Shown here: positions 24,558 through 33,845 of the stretch, piece by piece
How positions within the stretch are numbered: position 1 is the first letter of the stretch
Layout of the letters: each line of letters opens with the position of its first letter
Assembly: GCF_038419845.1 (NCBI RefSeq)
Contig: NZ_JBCAQT010000004.1
Coordinates: 1 to 64,000, forward strand
Source of the DNA: Marinimicrobium sp038419845
Lineage (GTDB): Bacteria; Pseudomonadota; Gammaproteobacteria; Pseudomonadales; Cellvibrionaceae
Length of the DNA: 64,000 nt
Direction: 5' to 3'
The notes under the pieces: generated by a model
Told to the model about the DNA's origin: nothing
Database searches by the model: none
The model's input: the letters and a program-made list of their open reading frames with translations, nothing else
Translations under genes and position numbers: made by a program

Positions 24558-25916
24558 TCAGAAGCGCCAATTCACCTGCGCGCCGATGATGTTCACGGTG
24601 CTGTCGAATTTTCCCTGAAGATTGTAGCTGCCTCCCGTTGCCGTGGGCTCCTGACGATCGAGTTCGGCATCATCCACCATCAGGTGGGCGTAACTCACAT
24701 CCAACGAGACGGCATCGGACAACAGAAAGTTGGCACCAAACGCCAACCAGGTGCGGTCCTCGTCCGGGATGCGCGGGCTGGCGTATTCCGGGTCGGTCTG
24801 GGGCGCTTCATCTTTGGCAACACCAAAACGCCAGGTCATCGCGTCCGACCAGGCAAAGCTGGCGCCGAGCGCCAAGCGCAGGGTGTCGTCATAACGCAGG
24901 TCCAGTTCGGTCACATTTTCACCGGAGTCGACATTGTCCACCGCAATGGTCTGGATGCTGCTCCAGCGCGTCTGGGAGACATCCGCATGCAGTGTCCACT
25001 GATCACCGAGTTGCTGCGAGCCACTCAGGGTGAGGGTGTCGGGCATCTCCGCGCCGGCTTCCACACTCCCCTCGCGAGCCGACAGAGCGCCCGCACAGAG
25101 CGTCCCTGTAGTGGGGGCCGGTGGTGCCCCGGTGGGAAGGCCCGCCTCCGGCGCACAGGCGGCATTGTAATCAAAGCTTGCCGATCCGCTGAGGGCAAAG
25201 TCGCCTCCCTGGCGCCACAACAGACCGATATGGGTGCCGGGCGCCGGTGTCCACAGGACGCTGGCATCAAAGACAAAATCATCATCGTCGCCTTCAATCC
25301 TGGCACCACTGTCCGTCGCCGGGTCGGGGTTGAGGCCCAGGGTGGAGTCAAACTGGCTCTCCAGCTGCACATCAATGCGCTGGTAACTGACGCCCAGGCC
25401 GAACGCGATCTGATCGTTCGGCGCCCAGGCGGTGGTCGCATTGAAGTTCATCACCTCCAGCTCGCTGAAGGTAGCCTCGTAACGGCCGGGCCAGGTGGTG
25501 CCAAAATCACTGGACAAGCCGAAGGGACCGCCAGCGCCCAGCCCCAGGGTAAACTGCTCTGAGAGCGGCATCACCCAATAGGCGTTAGGGATAAACCCGG
25601 TCTCATCGGTTGTGGCACCGCCATCCACTGACACCGTATTCCCGCTCACCGTGTAGCTGGAGCCGTCATTGACGAAGTCCGCTTCGGTAAAGACGGCATT
25701 CCCGCCGAGCGTAAGCTGACGGCCCTCGAGGCGCGACATGCCGGCCGGATTGAAATAGACGGTCGAGGCGTCGGTGATATCGGAAGCGGTGCCGGCGAAC
25801 GCCTTGCCCAGCTGGGCCGGGCTTTGCTCCAATAGCTGGAATGACGAGGCCAACGCCAGTGACGGCACACTCAACGCGACAGCGGCCAGTGCGGCACTCA
25901 GGGGATTGCGAACCAT
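24558..25916 (-). CDS. OMPP1/FadL/TodX outer-membrane transporter
   Basis: 452 residues. It has a signal peptide (about 1-23, ending LALAS), then SFQLLEQSPAQLGKAFAG and NPAGMSRLEGRQL, typical of the FadL hatch. The repeated beta strands end in NIIGAQVNWRF with the C-terminal Phe of outer-membrane barrels. It takes up long-chain fatty acids or other hydrophobic compounds. ATG 25916 has GGAGGAG upstream; an in-frame TTG at 25931 lies before that ribosome site. Confidence 0.9.
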   Translation of the reverse strand: MVRNPLSAALAAVALSVPSLALASSFQLLEQSPAQLGKAFAGTASDITDASTVYFNPAGMSRLEGRQLTLGGNAVFTEADFVNDGSSYTVSGNTVSVDGGATTDETGFIPNAYWVMPLSEQFTLGLGAGGPFGLSSDFGTTWPGRYEATFSELEVMNFNATTAWAPNDQIAFGLGVSYQRIDVQLESQFDSTLGLNPDPATDSGARIEGDDDDFVFDASVLWTPAPGTHIGLLWRQGGDFALSGSASFDYNAACAPEAGLPTGAPPAPTTGTLCAGALSAREGSVEAGAEMPDTLTLSGSQQLGDQWTLHADVSQTRWSSIQTIAVDNVDSGENVTELDLRYDDTLRLALGASFAWSDAMTWRFGVAKDEAPQTDPEYASPRIPDEDRTWLAFGANFLLSDAVSLDVSYAHLMVDDAELDRQEPTATGGSYNLQGKFDSTVNIIGAQVNWRF

Positions 25917-26041
25917 ACGACTCTCCTCCAATTCATGATCGGGTGTCAGATTTCTCTGTCAAAACCTTTGCACGACCTGAAGTGTAGCAGCTGCTCAGAA
26001 AAGAACCGTTCACCACCGCACGAACCCGCCCAGGCGGGACA

Positions 26042-26884
26042 TCAGAAAAACATGCCCGTTTCCAGCTGCGCCTCTTCGCTCATCATGGTCTGATTCCAGG
26101 GCGGATCGAACACCAATTCGACGTTGCTGGACTGAACGTTCGGCACTTCGGCCAGACGGCGTTTGACGTCATCGATCAGCACATCGCCCATACCGCAGCC
26201 CGGCGCGGTCAGCGTCATTTCCACATCCACATGACCCCGGTCCTGGTCGATGGCCATTTTGTACACCAGCCCCAGGCTGACAATGTTGACCGGAATCTCC
26301 GGGTCGTAGACCATCGAGAGCGCCTTCCACACCTGCTCTTCATCAATTTGGCCATCGGCACGCGCCTCGAATTCCAGGCCGTTGGATGTCAGGCCGATGG
26401 CATCGGCATCTTTGCCATCGATACGGATCAGATTACCGTGATACAGAAGCGTATAGCTGGCGCCCAACGCCTGGGTAATGGCCGCCTCCGCCCCCTTGGG
26501 GATCATCAGGTCATCGCCGGAGGGCACCAGCTTGGCCGGGGCTTCGCGCTCAAACACCACCTCGCGCCCCTGGGCGCTCTGGGGTTTTTTGGCGTTGGGG
26601 GCGCGAATGGTGATCTGTTGTTGACCGTCCTGCTCCTGCAGACCGATTTCCAGGCCTTTCAGATACGGCAGACTGCGTTTGTCCAGATACAGTTTGAGAT
26701 CGCCCTCGTACACTTCCAGGTCGGTTTCAGACTCCTCACCGGGGCGGCAATAGGCCAGGCAGGTTTCCGCCCGCGGCGTTCCCGCCTCGACAACAAAAAT
26801 CCGCGCCGCATCCACACCCTGGCTGCTCAGCAGCTCGATCAGGTAGTCGCGGGCCGGTTCGGAAATATGAAAACTGGGCTGCAT
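26042..26884 (-). CDS. NfuA-type A-domain fused to SufT (MIP18) domain
   Basis: 280 residues. The first about 100 match the degenerate A-type carrier domain at the start of NfuA (FVVEAGTPRAETCLAYCRPG and ITIRAPNAKK), but the thioredoxin-like Nfu domain with CxxC is absent. Residues about 110-275 match SufT: VPSGDDLMIPKGAEAAITQ, then a MIP18/DUF59 part with VYDPEIPVNIVSLGLVY and the reactive APGCGMGD. The likely role is iron-sulfur cluster assembly or delivery. ATG 26884. It is divergent from the MFS gene across 132 bp containing a large palindrome. No suf operon is adjacent. Confidence 0.85.
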   Translation of the reverse strand: MQPSFHISEPARDYLIELLSSQGVDAARIFVVEAGTPRAETCLAYCRPGEESETDLEVYEGDLKLYLDKRSLPYLKGLEIGLQEQDGQQQITIRAPNAKKPQSAQGREVVFEREAPAKLVPSGDDLMIPKGAEAAITQALGASYTLLYHGNLIRIDGKDADAIGLTSNGLEFEARADGQIDEEQVWKALSMVYDPEIPVNIVSLGLVYKMAIDQDRGHVDVEMTLTAPGCGMGDVLIDDVKRRLAEVPNVQSSNVELVFDPPWNQTMMSEEAQLETGMFF

Positions 26885-26940
26885 AAGATGCTCTCTGAGT
26901 ACTCGTTTTGATTAATGCTTATGCTACCATTAAATCCTCG

Positions 26941-26978
26941 CGGTAAAAATACCCGAGTGTCACACTCAGGTATTACCG
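26941..26978. promoter_or_regulatory. Long palindrome, probable operator
   Basis: An odd palindrome centred on base 26961: arms ataccCgagtgt (26949-26960) and acactcAggtat (26962-26973), with one mismatch. Outer cggtaa/ttaccg arms lie at 26941-26946 and 26973-26978. With a one-base centre it is not a hairpin, so a DNA-binding dimer is the likelier reader. It lies 38 bp before the MFS start and 56 bp before the SufT-fusion start. Confidence 0.65.
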
Positions 26979-27016
26979 CATCGGTCGATTGGTCGCTCTC
27001 ACCTTTCGGAGTCTGT

Positions 27017-28603
27017 ATGAACTTTTACCACCCGCTTGCCTTCTGGCTGGGTTGTATCGGCATCACGCTGGGCGTGCTCTCCCAAATCCCCATGTTTTTG
27101 CATGCGGCCCCGATGGGCTATCACATGGCCGGGATGCCCATGAGCACCACCATGCTGGTGGGAATGGCGCTGATCCCACTCGGGCTCCTGCTATCCGGGT
27201 ACGGTGTATTGCCCCGGCTGGCGGAGCTTCGACATCAGCACGAGAGTCACTTGCAGTTCCATATCGCCGACCGGGTGCCGCTCAATGCGGAACACTGGAA
27301 GCTGGTGATCGTGCTCTGGGTGGCCGTTACAGTTGATGTTATGAAACCCGCCACACTGGGCTTTGTGATGCCGGGCATGGCTTCGGAGTACCAGCTCACC
27401 AGCCAGTCGGCGGGCGCACTCGCGGTGGTCGCGCTGACGGGCACGACGGTGGGATCGGTACTATGGGGCATGGCGGCCGACCGCTTTGGTCGCCGCGCGG
27501 CGATTTTATTGTCGGCCCTGATGTTTATTGGTACGGCCATCTGTGGCGCCATGCCCTCCTACACCTGGAATCTCATCATGTGCTTCCTGATGGGTCTGTC
27601 GGCGGGAGGGTTACTGCCCATTACCTTTGCGCTGATGGCCGAATCCATCCCGGCCAAACACCGCGGCTGGCTACTGGTCGCGCTGGGCGGGCTGGGAACT
27701 GCAGCGGGCTACCTGGTGGCGGCCGGCTCCGCCACATTACTTGAACCCACGTTCAGCTGGCGCATTCTCTGGTTACTGGGGTTGCCCACCGGCTTACTGG
27801 TCATCTTTCTCAATCGCTACATCCCCGAGTCACCCCGCTACCTCGCCAGCAAAGGCCTGAACCATGAGGCTCGCCATGTATTGGCGCGGTTCAGCGGCAA
27901 CGCCCACCAGGACAGTGAGGTCGTTGTGGAACCAGAGCCGGAGTCGGCCCCGGGCGGCTTTGGGGAGCTGTTCAAGGCGCCCTACGTGGGTATCACCCTC
28001 GGTCTGATAACCGCCGGTGTCGCCTGGGGTCTGGTCAATTTCGGATTTCTGCTTTGGTTGCCCACCAACCTCCACGCTTTGGGGCTGGCAGAACATGCCA
28101 ACTCCCTGGTGGCCCAATCGGCCTTTTTTGCCCTGCCCGGTGTCGCTCTGGTGATCTGGCTCTACCACCACTGGAGCTCCATTCATACACTGACGCTGTT
28201 TTCCGTGTTGACGGCAGCGGCTCTGTTGATTTTCGCTCTCTGCAGCCTTTTCGGCTGGTTGACGCTACCGGTTTTAACGGTTTGTACCGCGCTGTTGCTG
28301 ACCAGTGCCAGCGGCATCATTGCAATGCTGATTCCCTACGCGTCAGAAATTTATCCCGTTCACCTGCGCGGTACCGGCGCGGGCATTGTCGCCGCCAGCT
28401 CGAAGTTGGGCGGCATTGGTGGCACTCTGCTGGGGGTCAGTGGTCTGCTGGACTCGCTAACGGCGTCCGCTCTGGTCATTGCGACACCGCTTTTCGGGGC
28501 GGCCTTGCTGTTGGGACGCAATGGAATCGATACCCGGGGCCTGCATCTGGAAGATATACGCCGAGCCATGCGACGCAAAACTCAAGACAGCGTCAAATCA
28601 TAG
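27017..28603 (+). CDS. Major facilitator superfamily transporter
   Basis: 528 residues with the MFS loop WGMAADRFGRRAAIL between helices 2 and 3 of the core and a PESPRYL-type motif after helix 6. This is the pattern of the metabolite:H+ symporter group (sugar or aromatic acid type). Two extra hydrophobic segments precede the core (residues about 5-25 and 40-62). The substrate is unknown. ATG 27017 has CGGAG 6-7 bases upstream. The open frame reaches back to 26915, but that part crosses the palindrome and has no ribosome site. Confidence 0.85.
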   Translation: MNFYHPLAFWLGCIGITLGVLSQIPMFLHAAPMGYHMAGMPMSTTMLVGMALIPLGLLLSGYGVLPRLAELRHQHESHLQFHIADRVPLNAEHWKLVIVLWVAVTVDVMKPATLGFVMPGMASEYQLTSQSAGALAVVALTGTTVGSVLWGMAADRFGRRAAILLSALMFIGTAICGAMPSYTWNLIMCFLMGLSAGGLLPITFALMAESIPAKHRGWLLVALGGLGTAAGYLVAAGSATLLEPTFSWRILWLLGLPTGLLVIFLNRYIPESPRYLASKGLNHEARHVLARFSGNAHQDSEVVVEPEPESAPGGFGELFKAPYVGITLGLITAGVAWGLVNFGFLLWLPTNLHALGLAEHANSLVAQSAFFALPGVALVIWLYHHWSSIHTLTLFSVLTAAALLIFALCSLFGWLTLPVLTVCTALLLTSASGIIAMLIPYASEIYPVHLRGTGAGIVAASSKLGGIGGTLLGVSGLLDSLTASALVIATPLFGAALLLGRNGIDTRGLHLEDIRRAMRRKTQDSVKS

Positions 28604-28666
28604 TTGACCGGTCGAGCAGAAAAAGGCGGCGCGCCACCCCGATTACATTAATGTGTGAACCGAGCT

Positions 28667-29023
28667 TCAGTGGTCCATCTTTTTCAGGTACTCGCGCAGA
28701 ACGCGGGCGTGGTTGTGCTCTCTGTCTTTGGCGCCGAATATGAGTGTCAGCTTTCCCTGTTCACTTTTCTCAAGTAGCTCCCTTGCCCGTGACTTATTGT
28801 CTTTCAGCTCTTGCAGATAGTGGAGCCGAAACTCCTTCCACTTATCCGGATCGTGACTGAACCATTTGCGCAGGGTTTCGCTGGGGGCCACTTCCTTGCA
28901 CCAGTCCTTGAGTGCAAGATCTTCCTTTTTGATGCCCCTCGGCCAGAGTTTGTCCACAAGCACCCTGGCGCCATCCCCGCTCTCAACCGGGTCGTGAGCT
29001 CGCTTGATAAAAACATCCACCAT
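28667..29023 (-). CDS. DUF488 family protein
   Basis: 118 residues with the DUF488 signatures VLVDKLWPRGIKKEDL, WCKEVAPSETLRKWFSHDPDKW and LTLIFGAKDREHNHARVL. The function is not established. ATG 29023. It stands alone, 107 bp beyond the gdhA stop. Confidence 0.88.
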   Translation of the reverse strand: MVDVFIKRAHDPVESGDGARVLVDKLWPRGIKKEDLALKDWCKEVAPSETLRKWFSHDPDKWKEFRLHYLQELKDNKSRARELLEKSEQGKLTLIFGAKDREHNHARVLREYLKKMDH

Positions 29024-29130
29024 AGTGACACCTTCTCTTCGCCAGGTTGTTACACTGAAATGACAAGTGGCAGCCAGAATTCAGTAGCCGCCCTGTGCAC
29101 AACGTTGATCAAGGCCTTGGCATAACGCTG

Positions 29131-30477
29131 TCAGATAACCCCAAAAGCCAGCATGGCATCGGCGACACGGCGGAAGCTGGCGATATTGGCACCGGCCACA
29201 TAGTTGCCGTCGAGATCGAACTCCCGGGCCGTCTCGTAACAGTCCCGATGGATATTGGTCATGATCTGGCGCAGGCGCTTTTCGGTGTACTCAAAACTCC
29301 AGGCATCGCGACTGGCGTTCTGCTGCATCTCCAGTGCGGAGGTGGCCACCCCGCCGGCATTGGCGGCTTTTCCCGGACCATAGGCAACATTGTTCTCCCA
29401 AAAGCAATCGACGGCCTCCGGTGTGCAGGGCATATTGGCGCCCTCGGCGACCGCCTGGCAGCCATTTGCAACCAGTGTTTGCGCGTCCTTTTCATCCAGT
29501 TCGTTCTGGGTCGCACAGGGGAAGGCGAGATCGCAGGGAATCTCCCAGATGTTGCCCTGTTCACGGTAATCGGCGTCGCCGTGCTGATCGGTGTACGCTT
29601 TGATGCGGTCACGTCGGACTTCTTTTATTTCCTTGACCGTGTCCAGATTGATGCCGCGCTCATCAAAGATCACGCCGCCGGAATCCGAACAGGCCACGAC
29701 TTTCGCACCGAGTTGCTGTAACTTTTCGATCGCGTAAATCGCCACGTTACCGGAACCGGAGACCACACAGGTTTTGTCTTTCAGCGTTTCATTGCGGGCT
29801 TTGAGCATTTCCTCGGCAAAGTACACCAGCCCGTAACCGGTCGCCTCTTTGCGTACCAGCGCCCCGCCCCAGCTGGGACTTTTTCCGGTCAGGACGCCGG
29901 ACTCGTAACAATTGGTGATGCGCTTGTACTGGCCGAACAGAAAGCCGATTTCGCGCGCCCCTACACCGATATCGCCCGCGGGCACATCGGTCATCTCTCC
30001 GATGTGCCGATACAGCTCTGTCATAAAGCTCTGACAGAAACGCATGATTTCGTTGTCGGACTTCCCCTTGGGGTCAAAATCCGAACCGCCCTTGCCGCTG
30101 CCGATGGGCAGCCCGGTCAGGGCATTTTTGAAAGTCTGCTCGAAGGCGAGAAATTTGATGGTGCCCAGCAATACGCTGGGGTGAAACCGCAGACCGCCCT
30201 TGTAGGGGCCAAGCGCGCTGTTGAACCCGACCCGGAAGCCCCGGTTGATGTGAACCTCGCCATCGTCATCCTGCCAGGGCACCCTGAAAATGATCTGACG
30301 TTCGGGCTCGCAGATGCGCTCGATGATTTTCTGCTGGGCGTAGTAGGGACACTTTTCCAGGACGGGGGTCAGGGTTTCAATCACTTCCCATACCGCCTGA
30401 TGGAATTCGGTTTCCCCGGGGTTGCGACTTTTTACTACATCATAAATCGCATCGATCCGTTCTTGAGCATTGACCAT
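29131..30477 (-). CDS. gdhA: NADP-specific glutamate dehydrogenase
   Basis: 448 residues, the usual length of hexameric GdhA. It aminates 2-oxoglutarate with ammonium and NADPH. Substrate-site motifs GPYKGGLRFHPSV, TGLPIGSGKGGSDFDPKGKS and DVPAGDIGVGAREIG are intact; the nucleotide fold has VVSGSGNVAIYAIEKL; NAGGVATSALEMQQN is near the C-terminus. ATG 30477 has GGAGG just upstream. It is separated from norZ by a strong hairpin, so it probably has its own promoter or readthrough control. Confidence 0.96.
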   Translation of the reverse strand: MVNAQERIDAIYDVVKSRNPGETEFHQAVWEVIETLTPVLEKCPYYAQQKIIERICEPERQIIFRVPWQDDDGEVHINRGFRVGFNSALGPYKGGLRFHPSVLLGTIKFLAFEQTFKNALTGLPIGSGKGGSDFDPKGKSDNEIMRFCQSFMTELYRHIGEMTDVPAGDIGVGAREIGFLFGQYKRITNCYESGVLTGKSPSWGGALVRKEATGYGLVYFAEEMLKARNETLKDKTCVVSGSGNVAIYAIEKLQQLGAKVVACSDSGGVIFDERGINLDTVKEIKEVRRDRIKAYTDQHGDADYREQGNIWEIPCDLAFPCATQNELDEKDAQTLVANGCQAVAEGANMPCTPEAVDCFWENNVAYGPGKAANAGGVATSALEMQQNASRDAWSFEYTEKRLRQIMTNIHRDCYETAREFDLDGNYVAGANIASFRRVADAMLAFGVI

Positions 30478-30502
30478 TCATTCCTCCAAACATCGTCTGT
30501 AA

Positions 30503-30532
30503 ACACAGGGCGGGTAAGCTCCCGCCCTGTGT
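30503..30532. terminator. Strong hairpin after norZ
   Basis: A 12-bp perfect stem acacagggcggg/cccgccctgtgt with a 6-base loop begins 18 bases past the norZ stop and lies before gdhA. It lacks a long T run, but it is the likely end of the ric-norZ message. Confidence 0.65.
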
Positions 30533-30550
30533 CAATCACAACAGGAGAGC

Positions 30551-32914
30551 CTACTTATCTCCGCCGCACTGTCCGCAGCAGGTTTCACCGCTGTGGGCTT
30601 CGGCCATGGCCGCATCCGATTCGGCGTAGGCCGGCGCAAACTTCTCCACCGGCTGAACCGGGCCGATCCACTCCGCCGCGTCCGGAAAGAATACGCCCTT
30701 GACCACCTGCCAGCTCACCGCGAGAGCGCCGACAATAAAGATCACGTCACCAAAGGTACGCACCCAGCGTAGCGTTTCCAACAGTGGCTGCTGCAGAAAC
30801 TCTTCGCTGCGAGCATACCACAGGCCCTCTGAGGCGCTGGCGGCAAACTGGATGATACCCACCGGCAACAGGCTGGTGAACAGCATCAGTACCAGGCCCG
30901 CATTCAGCCACCAGAAGGCGGTTTTCATCAATTTTTCATTGAAGACCATCTGGGGGCGGATGTAGCGCAGAATCAGCAGCGTAAAGCCCAGTGCCAGGAA
31001 ACCGTAGACCCCGAACAGCGCCGCGTGAGCGTGGGTCGGCGTGGTGTTCAGACCCTGCAGATAGTAGAGCGCGATGGGCGGGTTGATCATGAAGCCCAGC
31101 ACACCGGCACCGAGCATATTCCAGAAGGCCACCGCCACGAAGAACAACAGGGGCCACTTTATCTGCTGCATCCAGGGCGCCTTGAACTTGAGCCGCCAGT
31201 TTTCCCAGGCCTCGTAGCCCAGGACCACCAGGGGCACCACTTCCAGCGCACTGAAGGAAGCGCCCACCGCCATGACCGGGGTGGTGGTGCCGGAGAAGTA
31301 CAGATGGTGGAAGGTGCCGGGCACGCCGCCGAGCATGAACAGCGAAGCCGAGGCCAGAGAAGCGGCCGTGGCCACGGTACGCGAGACCAGCCCCATGCTG
31401 CAGAAGATGAAGGCCAGAGCGGCGGTGGCGAAGACCTCAAAGAACCCCTCCACCCACAGATGTACCACCCACCAACGCCAATACTCCATGACCGAGAGGT
31501 TGGTACGCTCGCCGTAGGCGAGGCCGGCGCCGTAGAACAGGCCGATGGCCACCACCGAGGCGGTGAACAGCGCCAGCAGGTTTTTGTCGCCGGGCTGGCG
31601 CAGGGCAGCGGCAATGCCGCGCATCATCAGGATCAACCAGAAAACGATGCCGAGGAACTTGAGAATCTGCCAGAAGCGGCCCAGGTCCACATACTCGTAC
31701 CCCTGATGGCCGAACCAGAAGCTCAGGTGGGCGGGCATGATCTGATTGATGGCAAAGAAGTTACCGGCGAAGGAGCCCACCACCACAGCGATCAGCGCCC
31801 AGAAGAGGACATCGACACCGAGTTTCTGATACTTCGGATCCTTGCCACCGTTGATGATCGGGGCCAGAAACAGGCCCGCTGCCAGAAAACCGGTGGCAAT
31901 CCAGAACATGGCCGCCTGCAGGTGCCAAGTGCGCATCAGCGAATAGGGAAGCCAATCGGAGGTCTGAATACCGTAGAAGCCCTGGCCTTCGACCGTGTAG
32001 TGAGCGACAAAGCCCCCGAGAAAGACCTGGGCCACAAACAGCGCGACCACCACGAACAGGTACTTGCCCAGTGCTTTCTGTGAGGGTGTCAGATTGAAGG
32101 TTGTAATCGGATCGGCTTTGGGTGCGACCGGCTCGTCTTCCTCTTCTTTGCGCAGGAAGGCCCAGCCCCAGACCAGACCACCCACACCGGCAATCAGCAA
32201 CACGACACTGACGATGGACCAGATGACGTTTTCCGCCGTGGGCTTGTTGTCGATCAGAGGCTCGTGGGGCCAGTTGTTGGTGTAGGTGGCTTTGCCGGGA
32301 TAACGCTCGGTGGCGGCGGCCCAGGCGGTCCAGAAGAAGAACTCGGTCATGCGCTCGCGCCGCTCGTCGTTGGGCAGAGTCACTTCCTTCATCGCATAGC
32401 TTTCGCGCGTGCCCTGCAGCTCGGGCGAGCCGCCAAACAGACGATCGTAGTAGTCGGCCGTCTGGGCGATGGCCTCGGCCCGCCGATCGGATACCTGCAG
32501 GGTATCGGTCTGCGGATCATAGTCGTTGGTGCGGTAGGCGGTTTTCAGATCGTATTGAAGGTTGTTCTGCTCACGCCCGCTGAGCTCTTCATAGGGCACG
32601 CCGTATTCTTCCCGGGCCGCCAGCTCCAACCAGGCGAGCAGCTCCCGATGCAGCCAGTCGGCGGTCCAGTCCGGGGCCTGATAGGCCCCGTGACCCCAAA
32701 TGGAGCCCAGTTGCATACCGCCCACCGACTGCCAGGCGGTCTGGCCGTCGAGAATGCTCTCTTCGGTCATCAGCTCCTCACCGCTTTCACTGATCACCTG
32801 ACCGGGAATCGGCGGCGCCTTGCGGTACACTTCCACACCAAAATAGCCCAACAGGGCAAAGGTCAATGCCAGGACACCGATCAGCGTCCACCAGAGGCCA
32901 CGGTACTTACCCAT
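30551..32914 (-). CDS. norZ: Quinol-dependent nitric oxide reductase (qNor)
   Basis: 787 residues. It reduces 2 NO to N2O using quinol and is fused in one polypeptide. The N-terminal periplasmic domain follows TM1, then about 13 helices. Haem and FeB ligands are in RTWHLQAAMFW, VVHLWVEGFFEVFAT (His and the FeB glutamate), GTFHHLYFSG and THAHAALFGVYG. The tail ends in GETCCGQCGGDK, an unusual cysteine cluster. ATG 32914 overlaps the ric stop by 8 bases and has GGAG 9 bases upstream; an in-frame ATG at 32938 lies inside ric without one. It falls under NsrR through the ric promoter. Confidence 0.94.
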   Translation of the reverse strand: MGKYRGLWWTLIGVLALTFALLGYFGVEVYRKAPPIPGQVISESGEELMTEESILDGQTAWQSVGGMQLGSIWGHGAYQAPDWTADWLHRELLAWLELAAREEYGVPYEELSGREQNNLQYDLKTAYRTNDYDPQTDTLQVSDRRAEAIAQTADYYDRLFGGSPELQGTRESYAMKEVTLPNDERRERMTEFFFWTAWAAATERYPGKATYTNNWPHEPLIDNKPTAENVIWSIVSVVLLIAGVGGLVWGWAFLRKEEEDEPVAPKADPITTFNLTPSQKALGKYLFVVVALFVAQVFLGGFVAHYTVEGQGFYGIQTSDWLPYSLMRTWHLQAAMFWIATGFLAAGLFLAPIINGGKDPKYQKLGVDVLFWALIAVVVGSFAGNFFAINQIMPAHLSFWFGHQGYEYVDLGRFWQILKFLGIVFWLILMMRGIAAALRQPGDKNLLALFTASVVAIGLFYGAGLAYGERTNLSVMEYWRWWVVHLWVEGFFEVFATAALAFIFCSMGLVSRTVATAASLASASLFMLGGVPGTFHHLYFSGTTTPVMAVGASFSALEVVPLVVLGYEAWENWRLKFKAPWMQQIKWPLLFFVAVAFWNMLGAGVLGFMINPPIALYYLQGLNTTPTHAHAALFGVYGFLALGFTLLILRYIRPQMVFNEKLMKTAFWWLNAGLVLMLFTSLLPVGIIQFAASASEGLWYARSEEFLQQPLLETLRWVRTFGDVIFIVGALAVSWQVVKGVFFPDAAEWIGPVQPVEKFAPAYAESDAAMAEAHSGETCCGQCGGDK

Positions 32915-33557
32915 TGTCTGTTTCTCCACGTCCGTCAATACGCTCGAATAGAATGTTGTTTTCCAGATGGATATGGTCCATCAGGTCCTGCTGCAGGGCT
33001 TCCAGACCGGTGTAGAGCGCGCGCCAGGTGTTGCAGGCGCCGGACGGCAAGGTGATGCCCTGAGTGAGGTCGCCAATGCGCGCCAGCGCGGCGCCATGGT
33101 CATCGTGTTCCTGACGCATCATGGCCACTGGACCGGAGGCTACATCGCGCATGCCCCGGCTGATCATGGGAAACAGCACACGCTCTTCTTTCTGCATGTG
33201 AGCCTCCAGTTCAGTCGCCATGACTTCCAGGTGATCAGACAGCCCGGCGGGGCACGCCGGATGGCCACCGTGCACCAGCTCAACGCGCTGACTCAGACGA
33301 ATCAGCTCGGGAAACTGCTGGCGATGCACGTCGTGGTAGCGTGTCAGGATGTGCTCAATCAGTTCGATGTCGCTCGGCGATGGCAAATGATCCAACTCCC
33401 TCAGAATCGCGTCGGCATCCACGCCTTTTTCCTGCGCCGCCTGCGCCAGGGTCTGTCGACCACCACAGCAAAAATCCAGATGATGCCGATGAAATATCGC
33501 CGTGGCCCCGGGAACCACCCGTGCCAGGTCACCCAATGTCTGCTCGAGAGCGTTCAT
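32907..33557 (-). CDS. ytfE: Iron-sulfur repair di-iron protein Ric (YtfE/ScdA)
   Basis: 216 residues. An N-terminal ScdA domain has the HRHHLDFCCGGRQTL motif (Cys30, Cys31), followed by a hemerythrin-like four-helix domain with ILTRYHDVHRQQ, ELEAHMQKEE, MMRQEHDDHG and DHIHLENNILF supplying di-iron ligands. It repairs nitrosatively damaged Fe-S centres. ATG 33557 has GGAG 7 bases upstream; a GTG at 33575 is less likely. A 23-bp NsrR palindrome lies 70 bp upstream, and norZ overlaps its end. Confidence 0.93.
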   Translation of the reverse strand: MNALEQTLGDLARVVPGATAIFHRHHLDFCCGGRQTLAQAAQEKGVDADAILRELDHLPSPSDIELIEHILTRYHDVHRQQFPELIRLSQRVELVHGGHPACPAGLSDHLEVMATELEAHMQKEERVLFPMISRGMRDVASGPVAMMRQEHDDHGAALARIGDLTQGITLPSGACNTWRALYTGLEALQQDLMDHIHLENNILFERIDGRGETDNG

Positions 33558-33627
33558 GTCATTTCTCCAAGTCACTGGCGACGTTCGCCTTAGCCTCTGA
33601 TATCGACGGGTACCAAACCCACCACTA

Positions 33628-33650
33628 AAGATTCATATATTGTGCATCTT
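33628..33650. promoter_or_regulatory. NsrR operator of ric-norZ
   Basis: A dyad with arms aagattcatat and tgtgcatctt. The spacing and outer halves match the 11-1-11 NsrR pattern. It lies upstream of ytfE, a standard NsrR target. Confidence 0.8.
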
Positions 33651-33792
33651 TAAAGTCAATCCTATCTTCATCGTCATAAGAAGTAAAACAGATTCATGTT
33701 AAATCCCACCAAGCCTCCCCAAAGACATACCGCCCCTACCTTCAAAGGAGTACAGTCATCCCTCCTCAGCGTCGGTTGCCGGGGCCGCGCAT

Positions 33793-33815
33793 AAGATGTA
33801 CTATAAATTCATCTT
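33793..33815. promoter_or_regulatory. NsrR operator of DUF454-nnrS-nsrR
   Basis: A dyad with arms aagatgtacta and taaattcatctt, 30 bp before the DUF454 start. nsrR is the third gene of this transcript, so autoregulation is predicted. Confidence 0.8.
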
Positions 33816-33845
33816 ATTGGCAGCCTGACAACCGGGATACGCCCC

